Of a stretch of 64,000 nt of DNA, positions 1 through 8,024 are shown in pieces. The stretch comes from Halomonas sp. 7T (GTDB lineage: Bacteria; Pseudomonadota; Gammaproteobacteria; Pseudomonadales; Halomonadaceae). Where the stretch lies: positions 3,286,001-3,350,000 of the forward strand of contig NZ_CP087112.1 of assembly GCF_025643255.1 (NCBI RefSeq). Reading direction: 5' to 3'. The position numbers were made by a program, and so were the translations under genes. Each line of letters starts with the position of its first letter. Position 1 is the stretch's first letter. The notes under the pieces were generated by a model, which saw nothing but the letters and a program-made list of their open reading frames with translations, ran no database searches and was not told where the DNA came from.

Positions 1-414
1 ATGTTAATTATGCGCCGCACCCGCTTAGGGCTTGAAGTGCGTGCCGTCACGCAGAACCGCGCCATGGCGCGTTCTATGGGTATTCGCGCGACCCGGGTGG
101 ATATCATGACCTTTGCGCTGGGTTCTGGCGTGGCGGGCTTGGCGGGCGTGGCGCTGTCACAGCTCACTAACGTAGGCCCCAACCTGGGCCAGAACTACAT
201 CATCGACTCCTTCATGGTGGTGGTGTTTGGCGGCGTGGGTAACCTGTGGGGCACGCTGGTGGCGGGGCTTTCGCTGGGGATTATCAACCAAGTGTTGGAA
301 CCCTGGGCAGGCGCCGTGCTGGCCAAGATTATCGTGCTGGTCTTCATCATCTTGTTTATACAAAAACGCCCGCGTGGACTCTTCCCGCAGAAGGGCCGGG
401 CTGCGGAGGGCTAA
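1..414 (+). CDS. urtB: UrtB, urea ABC transporter permease (3' end only)
   Basis: Inner-membrane permease of the urea importer UrtABCDE, a branched-chain-amino-acid-type ABC transporter. Only about the last 137 residues are in the window. UrtB proteins are much longer, so the ATG at base 1 is an internal methionine and the true start lies upstream. Visible are the conserved cytoplasmic segment RLGLEVRAVTQN and then three hydrophobic stretches (about 34-58, 69-98 and 101-121), ending in a basic tail (QKRPRGLFP) typical of LivH/UrtB. It lies 3 bp before urtC and in the same direction, and the next three genes are the other Urt subunits, which makes the family call firm. The periplasmic binding protein UrtA would be expected just outside the window. 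Confidence 0.93.
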   Translation: MLIMRRTRLGLEVRAVTQNRAMARSMGIRATRVDIMTFALGSGVAGLAGVALSQLTNVGPNLGQNYIIDSFMVVVFGGVGNLWGTLVAGLSLGIINQVLEPWAGAVLAKIIVLVFIILFIQKRPRGLFPQKGRAAEG

Positions 415-417
415 GCG

Positions 418-1581
418 ATGTCATCGACGATCTCATTAACGACGCACTCATCTTCAAGCCAGTTTTGGCTCACCCGCCCGTTTGGCGAACGGGCCACGCA
501 GATCTTTCTTGGCGTGCTGTTTGCTGCGCTGCTGCTAGTGACCGTGCTGCATCTTGCGGTGCCCCAAGGGCACCCACTGCATGTGAACGCTTACACCGTT
601 AACCTGTTCGGTAAGTACTTAAGCTACGCGCTGCTCGCGGTGGCAGTGGACTTAGTGTGGGGCTACCTGGGTATTTTGAGCCTGGGCCACGGGGCGTTTT
701 TCGCCATTGGCGGCTACGCCATGGGCATGTACCTGATGCGCCAAATCGGTGACCGGGGCACCTACGGCGACCCGGTGCTGCCGGATTTTATGGTGTTTCT
801 CAGCTGGGACAGCCTGCCCTGGTACTGGCTCGGTTTCGATATGGCCTGGTTTGCGTTTGCCATGGTACTGATAGCGCCAGGGCTGCTGGCGCTAGTGTTT
901 GGCTTTCTGGCGTTTCGCTCGCGGGTGACCGGGGTGTATCTGTCGATCATCACCCAAGCGCTCACCTTTGCCCTGATGCTGGCGTTCTTCCGTAATGAAA
1001 TGGGCTTTGGCGGTAATAACGGCCTCACCGATTTTCGCGAGCTGCTTGGCTACAACCTGCGCAGTAACGACACCCGCTTAGGTCTATTTATTGCTACCGG
1101 CGTGGCGCTAGCGCTGGGCTACATTCTTTGCCGCGCGATTGTCACCAGCAAGCTAGGGCGGGTGTGCGTGGCCACCCGGGATGCCGAGGCCCGCACGCGT
1201 TTTATTGGCTACCGGGTCGAACGCTTCCAGCTATTTGTCTTCGTGGTTTCCGCCATGTTGGCGGGCTTGGCGGGCGCGCTGTATGTGCCTCAGGTGGGCA
1301 TTATCAACCCCAGCGAGTTCTCGCCGATTTTCTCGATTGAGATTGTGCTGTGGGTCGCGCTGGGCGGCCGCGCCACGCTATATGGCGCGGTGATTGGGGC
1401 GATTTTGGTTAACTACGCCAAAACCGTGTTTACCGGCGTGATGCCTGATGCCTGGCTGTTTGCCCTGGGCGCGCTGTTTGTCTTGGTTACCGTGTTTCTA
1501 CCTAAAGGCGTGGCGGGGCTGTTGCTCCACCTAAAACGCCGCAAACAATCCGATACCGTGCCGAAGGAGGCTACCGCATGA
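418..1581 (+). CDS. urtC: UrtC, urea ABC transporter permease
   Basis: Second membrane subunit of the urea ABC importer, LivM-like, 387 residues, the usual size for UrtC. It has about ten hydrophobic segments, and the conserved region around residues 75-105 (DLVWGYLGILSLGHGAFFA) is characteristic of this permease family. The coupling loop VCVATRDAEARTRFIGY (about residues 244-260) should contact the ATPases. It starts 3 bp after urtB, and its stop overlaps the urtD start (ATGA), so translation is probably coupled. Known UrtC partners UrtB in the membrane pore; that pairing here is inferred from gene order. Confidence 0.95.
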   Translation: MSSTISLTTHSSSSQFWLTRPFGERATQIFLGVLFAALLLVTVLHLAVPQGHPLHVNAYTVNLFGKYLSYALLAVAVDLVWGYLGILSLGHGAFFAIGGYAMGMYLMRQIGDRGTYGDPVLPDFMVFLSWDSLPWYWLGFDMAWFAFAMVLIAPGLLALVFGFLAFRSRVTGVYLSIITQALTFALMLAFFRNEMGFGGNNGLTDFRELLGYNLRSNDTRLGLFIATGVALALGYILCRAIVTSKLGRVCVATRDAEARTRFIGYRVERFQLFVFVVSAMLAGLAGALYVPQVGIINPSEFSPIFSIEIVLWVALGGRATLYGAVIGAILVNYAKTVFTGVMPDAWLFALGALFVLVTVFLPKGVAGLLLHLKRRKQSDTVPKEATA

Positions 1582-2414
1582 GCTTGTTGCAATCGCTAAC
1601 CACGCGGGATCGGGTGTTTGACTTTATGGCGCCTCAGGCGTCACCGGTGGATGTGCGCCACGGCCCGATTCTGTATATGGAAGATGTTACGGTGAGCTTT
1701 GATGGCTTCAAGGCGATCAATAACTTAAACCTGACCATTGATGACGGTGAACTGCGCTGCATTATCGGCCCCAACGGGGCGGGTAAAACCACCATGATGG
1801 ACATCATTACCGGCAAAACGCGCCCCAACCAAGGCAGCGTGTGGTTCGGCAGTCGCCATAATCTACTGCAAATGAATGAACCGGATATCGCCAGCTTGGG
1901 GATTGGTCGTAAATTCCAAAAGCCCACGGTATTTGAAGCGCTGAGCGTGTTTGAAAACCTGGAGCTGGCGATGGCCGCCGACAAGCGGATTCTGCCCACG
2001 CTGACCGCCCGCATGACCGGGGAGATCAAAGACCGCATTGATGAAGTATTGGAAACCATCGGCCTGACAGCGCTGCGCTACCAACCAGCAGGGATTCTTT
2101 CTCATGGTCAAAAGCAGTGGCTGGAAATTGGCATGCTGCTGATGCAGCGCCCGCGCCTGCTATTAGTGGATGAGCCGGTGGCCGGGATGACCGAGCAGGA
2201 GATGGAGCGTACCGCCGAGCTATTAACCGGCCTGGCTGGAAAACAGTCGGTGGTGGTGGTGGAGCACGACATGGGCTTTGTACGTTCTATTGCCCGTAAA
2301 GTGACCGTACTGCACCAGGGCAGCGTGCTGGCCGAAGGCAGCATGGATCAGGTCTCCAGCGACCCCAAGGTGGTTGAGGTGTATCTGGGCTCGGACGACG
2401 AGGAGGCTGCCTAA
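1578..2414 (+). CDS. urtD: UrtD, urea ABC transporter ATPase
   Basis: Cytoplasmic ATPase of the urea importer, LivG-like, 278 residues. Visible motifs are Walker A GPNGAGKT (64-71), the Q-loop region KFQKPTVFE (112-120), a signature in the variant form LSHGQ (174-178), Walker B LLLVDE (194-199) and the switch histidine in VVEHDM. LSHGQ in place of LSGGQ is common in UrtD. The N-terminal extension of about 30 residues before the nucleotide-binding domain is also usual for UrtD. The start overlaps the end of urtC by 4 bp, and the stop overlaps the urtE start by 1 bp. Confidence 0.95.
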   Translation: MSLLQSLTTRDRVFDFMAPQASPVDVRHGPILYMEDVTVSFDGFKAINNLNLTIDDGELRCIIGPNGAGKTTMMDIITGKTRPNQGSVWFGSRHNLLQMNEPDIASLGIGRKFQKPTVFEALSVFENLELAMAADKRILPTLTARMTGEIKDRIDEVLETIGLTALRYQPAGILSHGQKQWLEIGMLLMQRPRLLLVDEPVAGMTEQEMERTAELLTGLAGKQSVVVVEHDMGFVRSIARKVTVLHQGSVLAEGSMDQVSSDPKVVEVYLGSDDEEAA

Positions 2415-3121
2415 TGCTGGCGATTGAAAAGCTCAACCAGTTCTACGGCGAAAGCCACACCTTGTGGGACTTAGACCTAGACGTGCCCGCCGGGCAGTGC
2501 ACCTGCGTGATGGGCCGCAACGGCGTGGGTAAAACCACCTTGATGAAGTCCATTATGGGGGAAGTAGCCGTAAAAAGCGGCCAGCTGCGCTACCAGAGTA
2601 GTGACGGCGAGATAGAGCTGACCAAAAAAGCCGTGGAAGCACGTTCGCGGTTAGGGATTGGCTTTGTGCCCCAGGGGCGGCAGATCTTCCCGCTGCTCAC
2701 CGTGGAAGAAAACCTGCGTACCGGCTTGGCAGCGCGTGGTGATGGTCTGAAAAAAATACCTGAGCGCATCTATGAGCTGTTTCCCGTGCTCAAAGAGATG
2801 AAGCATCGCCGGGGCGGTGACTTATCCGGCGGGCAACAGCAGCAGCTCGCCATTGGCCGCGCGCTGGTGATTGAACCGAAACTGCTGATTCTGGATGAGC
2901 CAGGGGAGGGCATTCAGCCCAATATTGTTGCCCAAATTGGCCAAGTCATTCGCCAACTGATTAAAGAGGATGGCCTCACGGTGCTGCTGGTCGAGCAGAA
3001 GCTACCCTTCGCCCGCAAATATGCCGACCGCTTCGTGATCATGGACCGTGGCCGTCCGGTGGCTAAAGGCGAGATCGCAGAGCTTTCCAACGAGCTGATA
3101 AAGCAGCATCTGACGGTTTAA
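2414..3121 (+). CDS. urtE: UrtE, urea ABC transporter ATPase
   Basis: Second ATPase of the urea importer, LivF-like, 235 residues. It has Walker A GRNGVGKT (34-41), signature LSGGQ (137-141) and Walker B LLILDE (157-162), followed by PGEGIQPN, a segment typical of UrtE rather than LivF. It is the last gene of the urt run: the next gene is convergent and ends 17 bp away, and I see no clear terminator hairpin in that gap. With urtB, urtC and urtD it completes the import machinery that would feed the urease encoded 3 kb downstream. Confidence 0.95.
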   Translation: MLAIEKLNQFYGESHTLWDLDLDVPAGQCTCVMGRNGVGKTTLMKSIMGEVAVKSGQLRYQSSDGEIELTKKAVEARSRLGIGFVPQGRQIFPLLTVEENLRTGLAARGDGLKKIPERIYELFPVLKEMKHRRGGDLSGGQQQQLAIGRALVIEPKLLILDEPGEGIQPNIVAQIGQVIRQLIKEDGLTVLLVEQKLPFARKYADRFVIMDRGRPVAKGEIAELSNELIKQHLTV

Positions 3122-3137
3122 GTTATCCACACCCGGG

Positions 3138-3602
3138 TTACAACCGCGGATCGGGTTGGAACGGCAGTTCTTCTGCGCTGGCAATGGCTTGCTCGAATAA
3201 GGGGTGGGCCGGGTTGAGCATGTAATTAAGCTCTCTCGGTACCACCACGCTGGGGAGTGCCAGTGCCAAACTCTGGCCGGAGGCGAGCCAGCCATCGCCT
3301 AAGTCGGCGGTTTCCGCAGGCGCTGGCGCTTCCTGCCAGTTTTCTGGTAAATCTTCCGTTCCAACGCTCAAAATACTCTCCGAGGGTAGTATCAGTCGAA
3401 GCAGTGCGTATGCGTTGAGCAGCCGATAGCTTTCCAGATGCACCATAATTTCCAGCAGCGCCAACGACTCGGAACTTGCCACATACACACAGGCGCTGCC
3501 TGGGCTATTCCAGCGCCCGCCATAAAGCCGTGCGCCCTCGCCATCAAACGCGCTCTCCTGAAACTTGCGCTTCACCAGCCGGTAAGCGGTGACCTCGCTC
3601 AT
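3138..3602 (-). CDS. RES-domain toxin of a type II toxin-antitoxin pair
   Basis: A 154-residue protein of the RES family (ParT/MbcT-like). Characterised members attack NAD+ or ADP-ribosylate targets and stop growth. The RES core is visible: an arginine in ARLYGGRWNSPG (about 24-35), a tyrosine in CVYVASS, and the glutamate in LALLEIMVHLES (about 47-58). The start overlaps the stop of the upstream antitoxin gene by 4 bp, the standard antitoxin-first arrangement. The pair sits between the urt and ure loci and is unrelated to urea metabolism. Which of the known RES chemistries it performs cannot be told from sequence. Confidence 0.88.
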   Translation of the reverse strand: MSEVTAYRLVKRKFQESAFDGEGARLYGGRWNSPGSACVYVASSESLALLEIMVHLESYRLLNAYALLRLILPSESILSVGTEDLPENWQEAPAPAETADLGDGWLASGQSLALALPSVVVPRELNYMLNPAHPLFEQAIASAEELPFQPDPRL

Positions 3603-4048
3603 ACCGACACCCCGTGCTCCAGCCTGCCGATCAGGTTCAGTACCGTTTGGTACTCCGCCGAGGTAGCGCTCATTTCGACGGGGCGACGCCCGCCTAGCCC
3701 GGCATTAGGTTTGAGCAGCCAAGCACGGGCACCCTCCACGTCACCCTCGAACAGATCCAGCGCCGCCTTGAACAACTCGGCAAAGCGATACAGCCGGTCG
3801 CTTTCTGCCATCTTGAAGCGGCCCGATTTAGCGCGGCGGCTTAGCGTGGCAGAAGGGATATCCACATAGCGCGCCAGCGCCTTCTGCTCGATCCCCGACA
3901 CCTTGGCAAGCTGAGGGTAGACGCGATACTCCACACCTTGATGCAGCAGTTCATGCAGCTTACGGCCCCGGGCAGGCAGGCCGATCTGCTGCCAGAAACC
4001 GGAGGCCACGGTTTTGGGCGGCTGATAATGCGTGAAATGGATATCCAT
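3599..4048 (-). CDS. Xre/MbcA/ParS-family antitoxin
   Basis: A 149-residue antitoxin expected to bind and neutralise the RES toxin and to repress its own operon. It has an Xre-like helix-turn-helix around residues 55-85 (EQKALARYVDIPSATLSRRA), then the C-terminal toxin-binding region formerly DUF2384 (RLYRFAELFKAALDLFEGD and GARAWLLKPNAGLGGRRP). The ATG start is preceded by a GAGGGTG ribosome site at 4054-4060, which supports it over longer frames. A perfect inverted repeat lies directly upstream and is the likely operator. The family call is firm; autoregulation is inferred. Confidence 0.88.
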   Translation of the reverse strand: MDIHFTHYQPPKTVASGFWQQIGLPARGRKLHELLHQGVEYRVYPQLAKVSGIEQKALARYVDIPSATLSRRAKSGRFKMAESDRLYRFAELFKAALDLFEGDVEGARAWLLKPNAGLGGRRPVEMSATSAEYQTVLNLIGRLEHGVSV

Positions 4049-4058
4049 TGCGGCACCC

Positions 4059-4089
4059 TCATTTGATAAATTAAGAAGGTATCAAATGA
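4059..4089. promoter_or_regulatory. Inverted repeat, probable operator of the RES/Xre operon
   Basis: Two perfect 10-bp arms, TCATTTGATA at 4059-4068 and TATCAAATGA at 4080-4089, are separated by 11 bp. The repeat starts 11 bp upstream of the antitoxin ATG, on the operon's 5' side. Antitoxins of this family usually bind palindromes overlapping their own promoter, so autorepression is the simplest reading. Confidence 0.6.
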
Positions 4090-4311
4090 TATACATCGCG
4101 CTTGTTGGTGCGTCAAGCGTAATAAGTGTTAAAACGCATTTATAAAAAAGGACATCGTTATAACCGCACTTAAATTATCAACACCCATTTTGCTCATCCA
4201 CTTATTTCTAAAGAGAGCCGTGCTTATTATTAAAACCCTGCACTGGGTACGTGTTGGCAACATGGCTTTACGGTAACATGGCTTGCCTTAACAATCAGAG
4301 CCGGGTGGAGT

Positions 4312-5673
4312 ATGCGTTACAAAGATAAAAATCAGCTCGCTAACGAGTGGCGAATGCTGCTGGAGAGTACGCCAATGGCGTTACGCCACGCGGTGGAAAG
4401 GCTGATCGAACAACACTGCGCCCGCTTTGCTGATCACTTTTACAGCGTCATGCTGGAAGACCCCCACGCCTCGCTATTTCTCTCCAACGACCAAGTGCAT
4501 CAGCGCTTAAACCCCTCCATGCAGCGTTGGCTGAGCGCCATGTTTGCCGTGGAGCATGTCGACTTTGAAGCGCTGGTCGTGCATCAGGAGAAAGTGGGCC
4601 AGGTGCACGCGCGTATCGATATTCCCGTTAACTTGGTACTTAACGGCGCGCGACAGCTTAAGCAGGCAATCTATCAGCAGATTAACGCCTCTTTTGAAAG
4701 CCCGCTGTCGTCGGGTGCTGCGTCGGTCTATGTCTCTAACCATATTGATATGGCCATGGAGATTATGAGTCATGCCTACTCCGTTGCCAGCGACCGCAAT
4801 GCACGCACGGAAGAGGCGTATAAGCTCTTCTCGCTGACCCAGAGCATTGGGGACGAACGCGAACGGCAGCGTTCAGCGCTGCTGGATTGGGAAAATACGC
4901 TGATGTTTGCCGTGGCCGCCCAGCAAGGCGTCGCCACCTTTCCTCGGCTGGCCAGCTCCGAATTTGGCCTATGGTACTTTCATAAAGCGTGTCATGCGTT
5001 TGAGGGCGCGCCGGAAATCAAGACCATTTCGCGGCATATTTATCACGTAGATGATGAGTGGTTAAGGGCGCTGGGCAGCGACGATATCCATTCACGGCTA
5101 CAGGCGTTGAGCGATATTCGCAATGCGGCGCGCACTATCCTTATGCTGTTGGATGACGTGTTAGAGCGTGCGTCGGGATTAGAAGCGGGGCGCGATAGCT
5201 TAACCCGGCTGCTTAATCGGAAGTTCCTTTCCGTGGTGCTGAATCGGGAAGTTGAAATAGCACGCAATTCAGAAAAGCGCTTTGCACTATTAATGGTAGA
5301 TATCGACCACTTCAAGTCGATCAATGACACTCATGGTCACGATGCGGGCGACAGCGTACTGCAGCAGGTGGCTAGCATTCTTGACCGCTCCACCCGTGGA
5401 GGCGATTACGTTTTTCGCATGGGCGGTGAAGAGTTTCTCATTGTGTTAGTGGATACCGACCTCGAAGGTAGCCGATTGTTTGCTGAGCGCTTGCGGCAAG
5501 CGGTGGCTAAAGAGTCGATGCTGGCAACGGCCGATACGCTGCTCAATGTGACCGTCAGTGTTGGGGTGACACTCCACGATGGCCACCCGGACTATTTGCG
5601 CTCGCTGCAGCGCGCCGACCAAGCCCTCTACCAAGCCAAGCGCGGCGGGCGAAATCAGGTAGTGACCGGCTAA
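4312..5673 (+). CDS. Globin-coupled diguanylate cyclase, DosC-like oxygen sensor
   Basis: Makes cyclic di-GMP under control of a heme globin domain. The 453-residue protein follows E. coli DosC (YddV) along its whole length: a globin sensor (1-160), a middle helical domain (about 175-285) and a GGDEF domain (about 295-450). Expected heme residues are present: proximal His99 in VHARIDIP, Tyr44 (DosC Tyr43) and Leu66 (DosC Leu65). The active-site signature is GGEEF (371-375), which is normally active, and the product-inhibition site RxxD is at 362-365. No partner phosphodiesterase such as DosP is adjacent. The 5' region (4090-4311) shows no strong promoter to my eye. Confidence 0.9.
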   Translation: MRYKDKNQLANEWRMLLESTPMALRHAVERLIEQHCARFADHFYSVMLEDPHASLFLSNDQVHQRLNPSMQRWLSAMFAVEHVDFEALVVHQEKVGQVHARIDIPVNLVLNGARQLKQAIYQQINASFESPLSSGAASVYVSNHIDMAMEIMSHAYSVASDRNARTEEAYKLFSLTQSIGDERERQRSALLDWENTLMFAVAAQQGVATFPRLASSEFGLWYFHKACHAFEGAPEIKTISRHIYHVDDEWLRALGSDDIHSRLQALSDIRNAARTILMLLDDVLERASGLEAGRDSLTRLLNRKFLSVVLNREVEIARNSEKRFALLMVDIDHFKSINDTHGHDAGDSVLQQVASILDRSTRGGDYVFRMGGEEFLIVLVDTDLEGSRLFAERLRQAVAKESMLATADTLLNVTVSVGVTLHDGHPDYLRSLQRADQALYQAKRGGRNQVVTG

Positions 5674-5710
5674 TCAGCTCTTTTAAGGAAAGCACTTAAG
5701 GAAAAGCACT

Positions 5711-6238
5711 ATGTTGCGTACTGCACTGTTAACAACGCTGTTATTGACCAGCACAGCGCTGCTTGCCAACCAGCACGGCCAAGATGATGGCGCATCAAGC
5801 CATACGCTACCTATTGAGGCCGCCACGCCCTGGACGCGGGCAACGCCGCCAGGGGCCGGGGCGGGAGGAGGCTTTGTCACCCTGACCAACCGTAGTTCGA
5901 CCGATGACCGCCTAGTGGGGGCCACCTCACCACTTACCGAGCGCGTTGAACTGCATACCATGGAGATGGATGGCGACGTGATGCGTATGTCTCACCTGCC
6001 GGATGGCATTGAGCTGCCCGCAGGCGATACGGTTACGCTGGCGCCGGGCGGCTTACACCTGATGTTTATGGAGCTGGGTTCCCCCATCGTTGAGGGAGAG
6101 CCTGTGCCTGTCACGCTTGAGTTTCAAAACGCTGAGAGCATTCACGTAGAGCTTGAGGTATTGGCACCGGGAGCATCGCCAGAGGGAGCTGAACACGCTC
6201 ACTCGCATGCTGAACAGTCTGGGCACATGCACCACTAA
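5711..6238 (+). CDS. PCuAC-type periplasmic copper chaperone
   Basis: A 175-residue secreted protein of the PCuAC (former DUF461) family, which carries Cu(I) in the periplasm, often to cytochrome oxidase. It has a signal peptide (about 1-19, cleavage near ALLAN). The copper ligands of the family are visible as His82, Met93, His116 and Met118, spaced as in the HX10MX21HXM motif but with one extra residue before the second His. The C-terminus is a histidine-rich tail (six His in the last 15 residues) that could be an extra metal site. It lies 37 bp after the diguanylate cyclase. Its location between urea genes has no obvious functional reason. Confidence 0.88.
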   Translation: MLRTALLTTLLLTSTALLANQHGQDDGASSHTLPIEAATPWTRATPPGAGAGGGFVTLTNRSSTDDRLVGATSPLTERVELHTMEMDGDVMRMSHLPDGIELPAGDTVTLAPGGLHLMFMELGSPIVEGEPVPVTLEFQNAESIHVELEVLAPGASPEGAEHAHSHAEQSGHMHH

Positions 6239-6274
6239 TCGTTACGTAATATCGTGGTGCAGGCGGCGTTCTGG

Positions 6275-6291
6275 TGCATTTTTATGGTGCA
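6275..6291. promoter_or_regulatory. NtrC-like enhancer site upstream of ureD
   Basis: TGCATTTTTATGGTGCA fits the enteric NtrC consensus (TGCACCA-N3-TGGTGCA): the right half is perfect and the left half keeps TGCA. It centres about 108 bp upstream of the predicted sigma-54 start site, where NtrC enhancers usually lie. Further TGGTGCA half-sites occur at 6255-6261 and 6272-6278. Binding is inferred. Confidence 0.55.
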
Positions 6292-6365
6292 AAAATGCCG
6301 CAGGCATCGTGCTGGTTGCCCCATTAACTGCTTTTACGGTCGCATATTTAGGCCTTTCACCATTT

Positions 6366-6381
6366 TGGCGCACTCTTTGCA
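6366..6381 (+). promoter_or_regulatory. Sigma-54 (-24/-12) promoter of the urease operon
   Basis: TGGCGCACTCTTTGCA matches the sigma-54 consensus TGGCRYRNNNNTTGCW at every defined position. With the -12 C at 6380, transcription should start near 6392, just upstream of ureD. Together with the NtrC-like site about 100 bp upstream, this indicates nitrogen-limitation control of urease. Confidence 0.75.
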
Positions 6382-6409
6382 TTAAATGGGGAAAGGCTTA
6401 TCAAAAAGG

Positions 6410-7309
6410 ATGCGACCGCTTCCCATGCTTCTGTGCGAATCCGTAACACCGCGCGCTGGCTCCGGCCACCGGTTCGACCAAGACCGCCACTGGGCGGCAT
6501 CCCTGGCGCTGCGCTTCGCCCATCGCGACGGCATCACCCGGCTGACCCAAGCGCGTCACCAAGGGCCGCTGCGGGTTCAACGCCCGTTTTACCCTGAAGG
6601 CAGCACAGAAGCCTGCCATGTCTACGTGCTGCACCCGCCAGGTGGCTTGGTCAGTGGTGATGCGCTCACGATTCGCGCTGACATCGAGCGCGGTGCCCAC
6701 GCGCTGCTCACCACGCCTGCGGCGAACAAGCTGTATAAAGCGGACAGCCAGGGCGTCGCCTGGAGCCAACACACTGAACTGAACGTGGAAGATGGTGGCA
6801 TCCTCGAATGGCTACCCCAGGAAACGATCGCCTTTGATGGCTCCAAGGGCACTCAGCGAACGCACATTGCGTTGCATGGCAGCGCCCGTTGCCTGGGCTG
6901 GGAAATCATGGCTCTAGGCCGTCCCGCCAGTGAACTTCCTTATGTAACAGGCCGCATTGAGCAGCACTTTCGCCTAACCCTGGATGGCAAGCCGCTGTGG
7001 CTGGAACGCCAGCCGCTAGACCCACTGCATCCGCGTTTTGCGGGGCGCTGGGGGCAGGGCGGCGCCACGGTGCAAGCCACGCTGTGGGCGGTGGGTTTAG
7101 AAGATGCCGGTGGGACGATTGATGAACTACGCGAGGCGCTGCCGGATAACCCGCGTTGGGCCGTCACCGTTCGTCATGGCGTACTGCTGCTGCGCTACCT
7201 TGGAAACTCTCGTAATGAAGCCTGGGCGCTATGTGAGCAGGCCTGGCATTTACTGCGCCCGCGCTGGATTGCGCGTGAGGCCCATACACCGCGCATTTGG
7301 TTAACCTAA
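6410..7309 (+). CDS. ureD: UreD, urease accessory protein
   Basis: Scaffold protein that, with UreF and UreG, delivers nickel to apo-urease. The frame is open from 6386 (307 residues), but an ATG there would lie upstream of the predicted sigma-54 transcript start near 6392. The ATGs at 6410 (299 residues, used here) and 6425 are therefore more likely. Neither has an ideal ribosome site, so the start is uncertain. Family features include GPLRVQRPFYPEG (about 45-57), HPPGGLVSGD and LTTPAANKLYK. It opens the ureDABC run, 27 bp before ureA. Expression under nitrogen control is inferred from the promoter. Confidence 0.92.
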   Translation: MRPLPMLLCESVTPRAGSGHRFDQDRHWAASLALRFAHRDGITRLTQARHQGPLRVQRPFYPEGSTEACHVYVLHPPGGLVSGDALTIRADIERGAHALLTTPAANKLYKADSQGVAWSQHTELNVEDGGILEWLPQETIAFDGSKGTQRTHIALHGSARCLGWEIMALGRPASELPYVTGRIEQHFRLTLDGKPLWLERQPLDPLHPRFAGRWGQGGATVQATLWAVGLEDAGGTIDELREALPDNPRWAVTVRHGVLLLRYLGNSRNEAWALCEQAWHLLRPRWIAREAHTPRIWLT

Positions 7310-7336
7310 TTCGATGCACTGCCGGAGATTCGACCC

Positions 7337-7639
7337 ATGGAGCTGACCCCACGAGACAAAGATAAGCTGCTGCTGTTTTCTGCCGCCCAGCTTGCCGAGC
7401 GCCGCAAAGCTCGCGGCCTAAAACTCAACTACCCCGAAGCCGTCGCGCTAATCAGCTTCGAAATTATCGAAGGCGCCCGTGACGGTAGAAGCGTCGCCGA
7501 TCTAATGAGCTACGGCCGCGAGATTCTCACCCGTGACGACGTGATGAACGGCGTGGCGGAAATGGTGGATGAAGTGCAGGTGGAGGCTACGTTCCCTGAT
7601 GGAACCAAGCTGGTCACCGTACACACCCCCATCACTTAA
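7337..7639 (+). CDS. ureA: Urease subunit gamma
   Basis: Smallest structural subunit of the nickel urease, which hydrolyses urea to ammonia and carbamate. Its 100 residues are the standard UreA length. Recognisable segments are [14 protein letters not shown] (1-14), [16 protein letters not shown] and the C-terminal [17 protein letters not shown]. The three subunits are encoded separately here (gamma, beta, alpha), the common proteobacterial arrangement. A GGAG ribosome site lies about 10 bp before the ATG. Confidence 0.97.
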   Translation: MELTPRDKDKLLLFSAAQLAERRKARGLKLNYPEAVALISFEIIEGARDGRSVADLMSYGREILTRDDVMNGVAEMVDEVQVEATFPDGTKLVTVHTPIT

Positions 7640-7703
7640 AACGGGCGGCGCTCAATCCGTGTTAAATCCTGGCGCTGACAAATTGAAAAAGGGGAGAACC
7701 ATC

Positions 7704-8024
7704 ATGATTCCCGGTGAGTATCAGTTAAAAGACGGTGATATTGAGCTATGCGTGGGCCGCGAGCGGATTAGCGTCGAAGTGGCCAATACCGGCGACCGCC
7801 CCATTCAGATTGGCTCCCACTACCACTTTGCCGAAGCCAACCCTGCGCTGGTATTTGATCGCAGTAAAGCGTGTGGTTTTCGTTTAGATGTCGCAGCGGG
7901 CACCGCGATTCGCTTTGAGCCTGGCCAGACCCGCGAGGTCACACTGATTCCGTTTGTCGGCAAGCGCGAAATCTACGGCTTCCGTGGCGATGTGATGGGT
8001 GCGCTCGATGGAGATAAACAATGA
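7704..8024 (+). CDS. ureB: Urease subunit beta
   Basis: Beta subunit of urease. The reading frame extends further upstream, but the ATG at 7704 follows a good ribosome site (GGGGAG, 7691-7696) and gives the family-standard 106 residues beginning MIPGEYQL. Conserved stretches include [20 protein letters not shown] (about 32-51) and GFRGDVMG near the C-terminus. The stop overlaps the ureC start (ATGA), which suggests coupled translation of the beta and alpha subunits. Confidence 0.96.
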   Translation: MIPGEYQLKDGDIELCVGRERISVEVANTGDRPIQIGSHYHFAEANPALVFDRSKACGFRLDVAAGTAIRFEPGQTREVTLIPFVGKREIYGFRGDVMGALDGDKQ

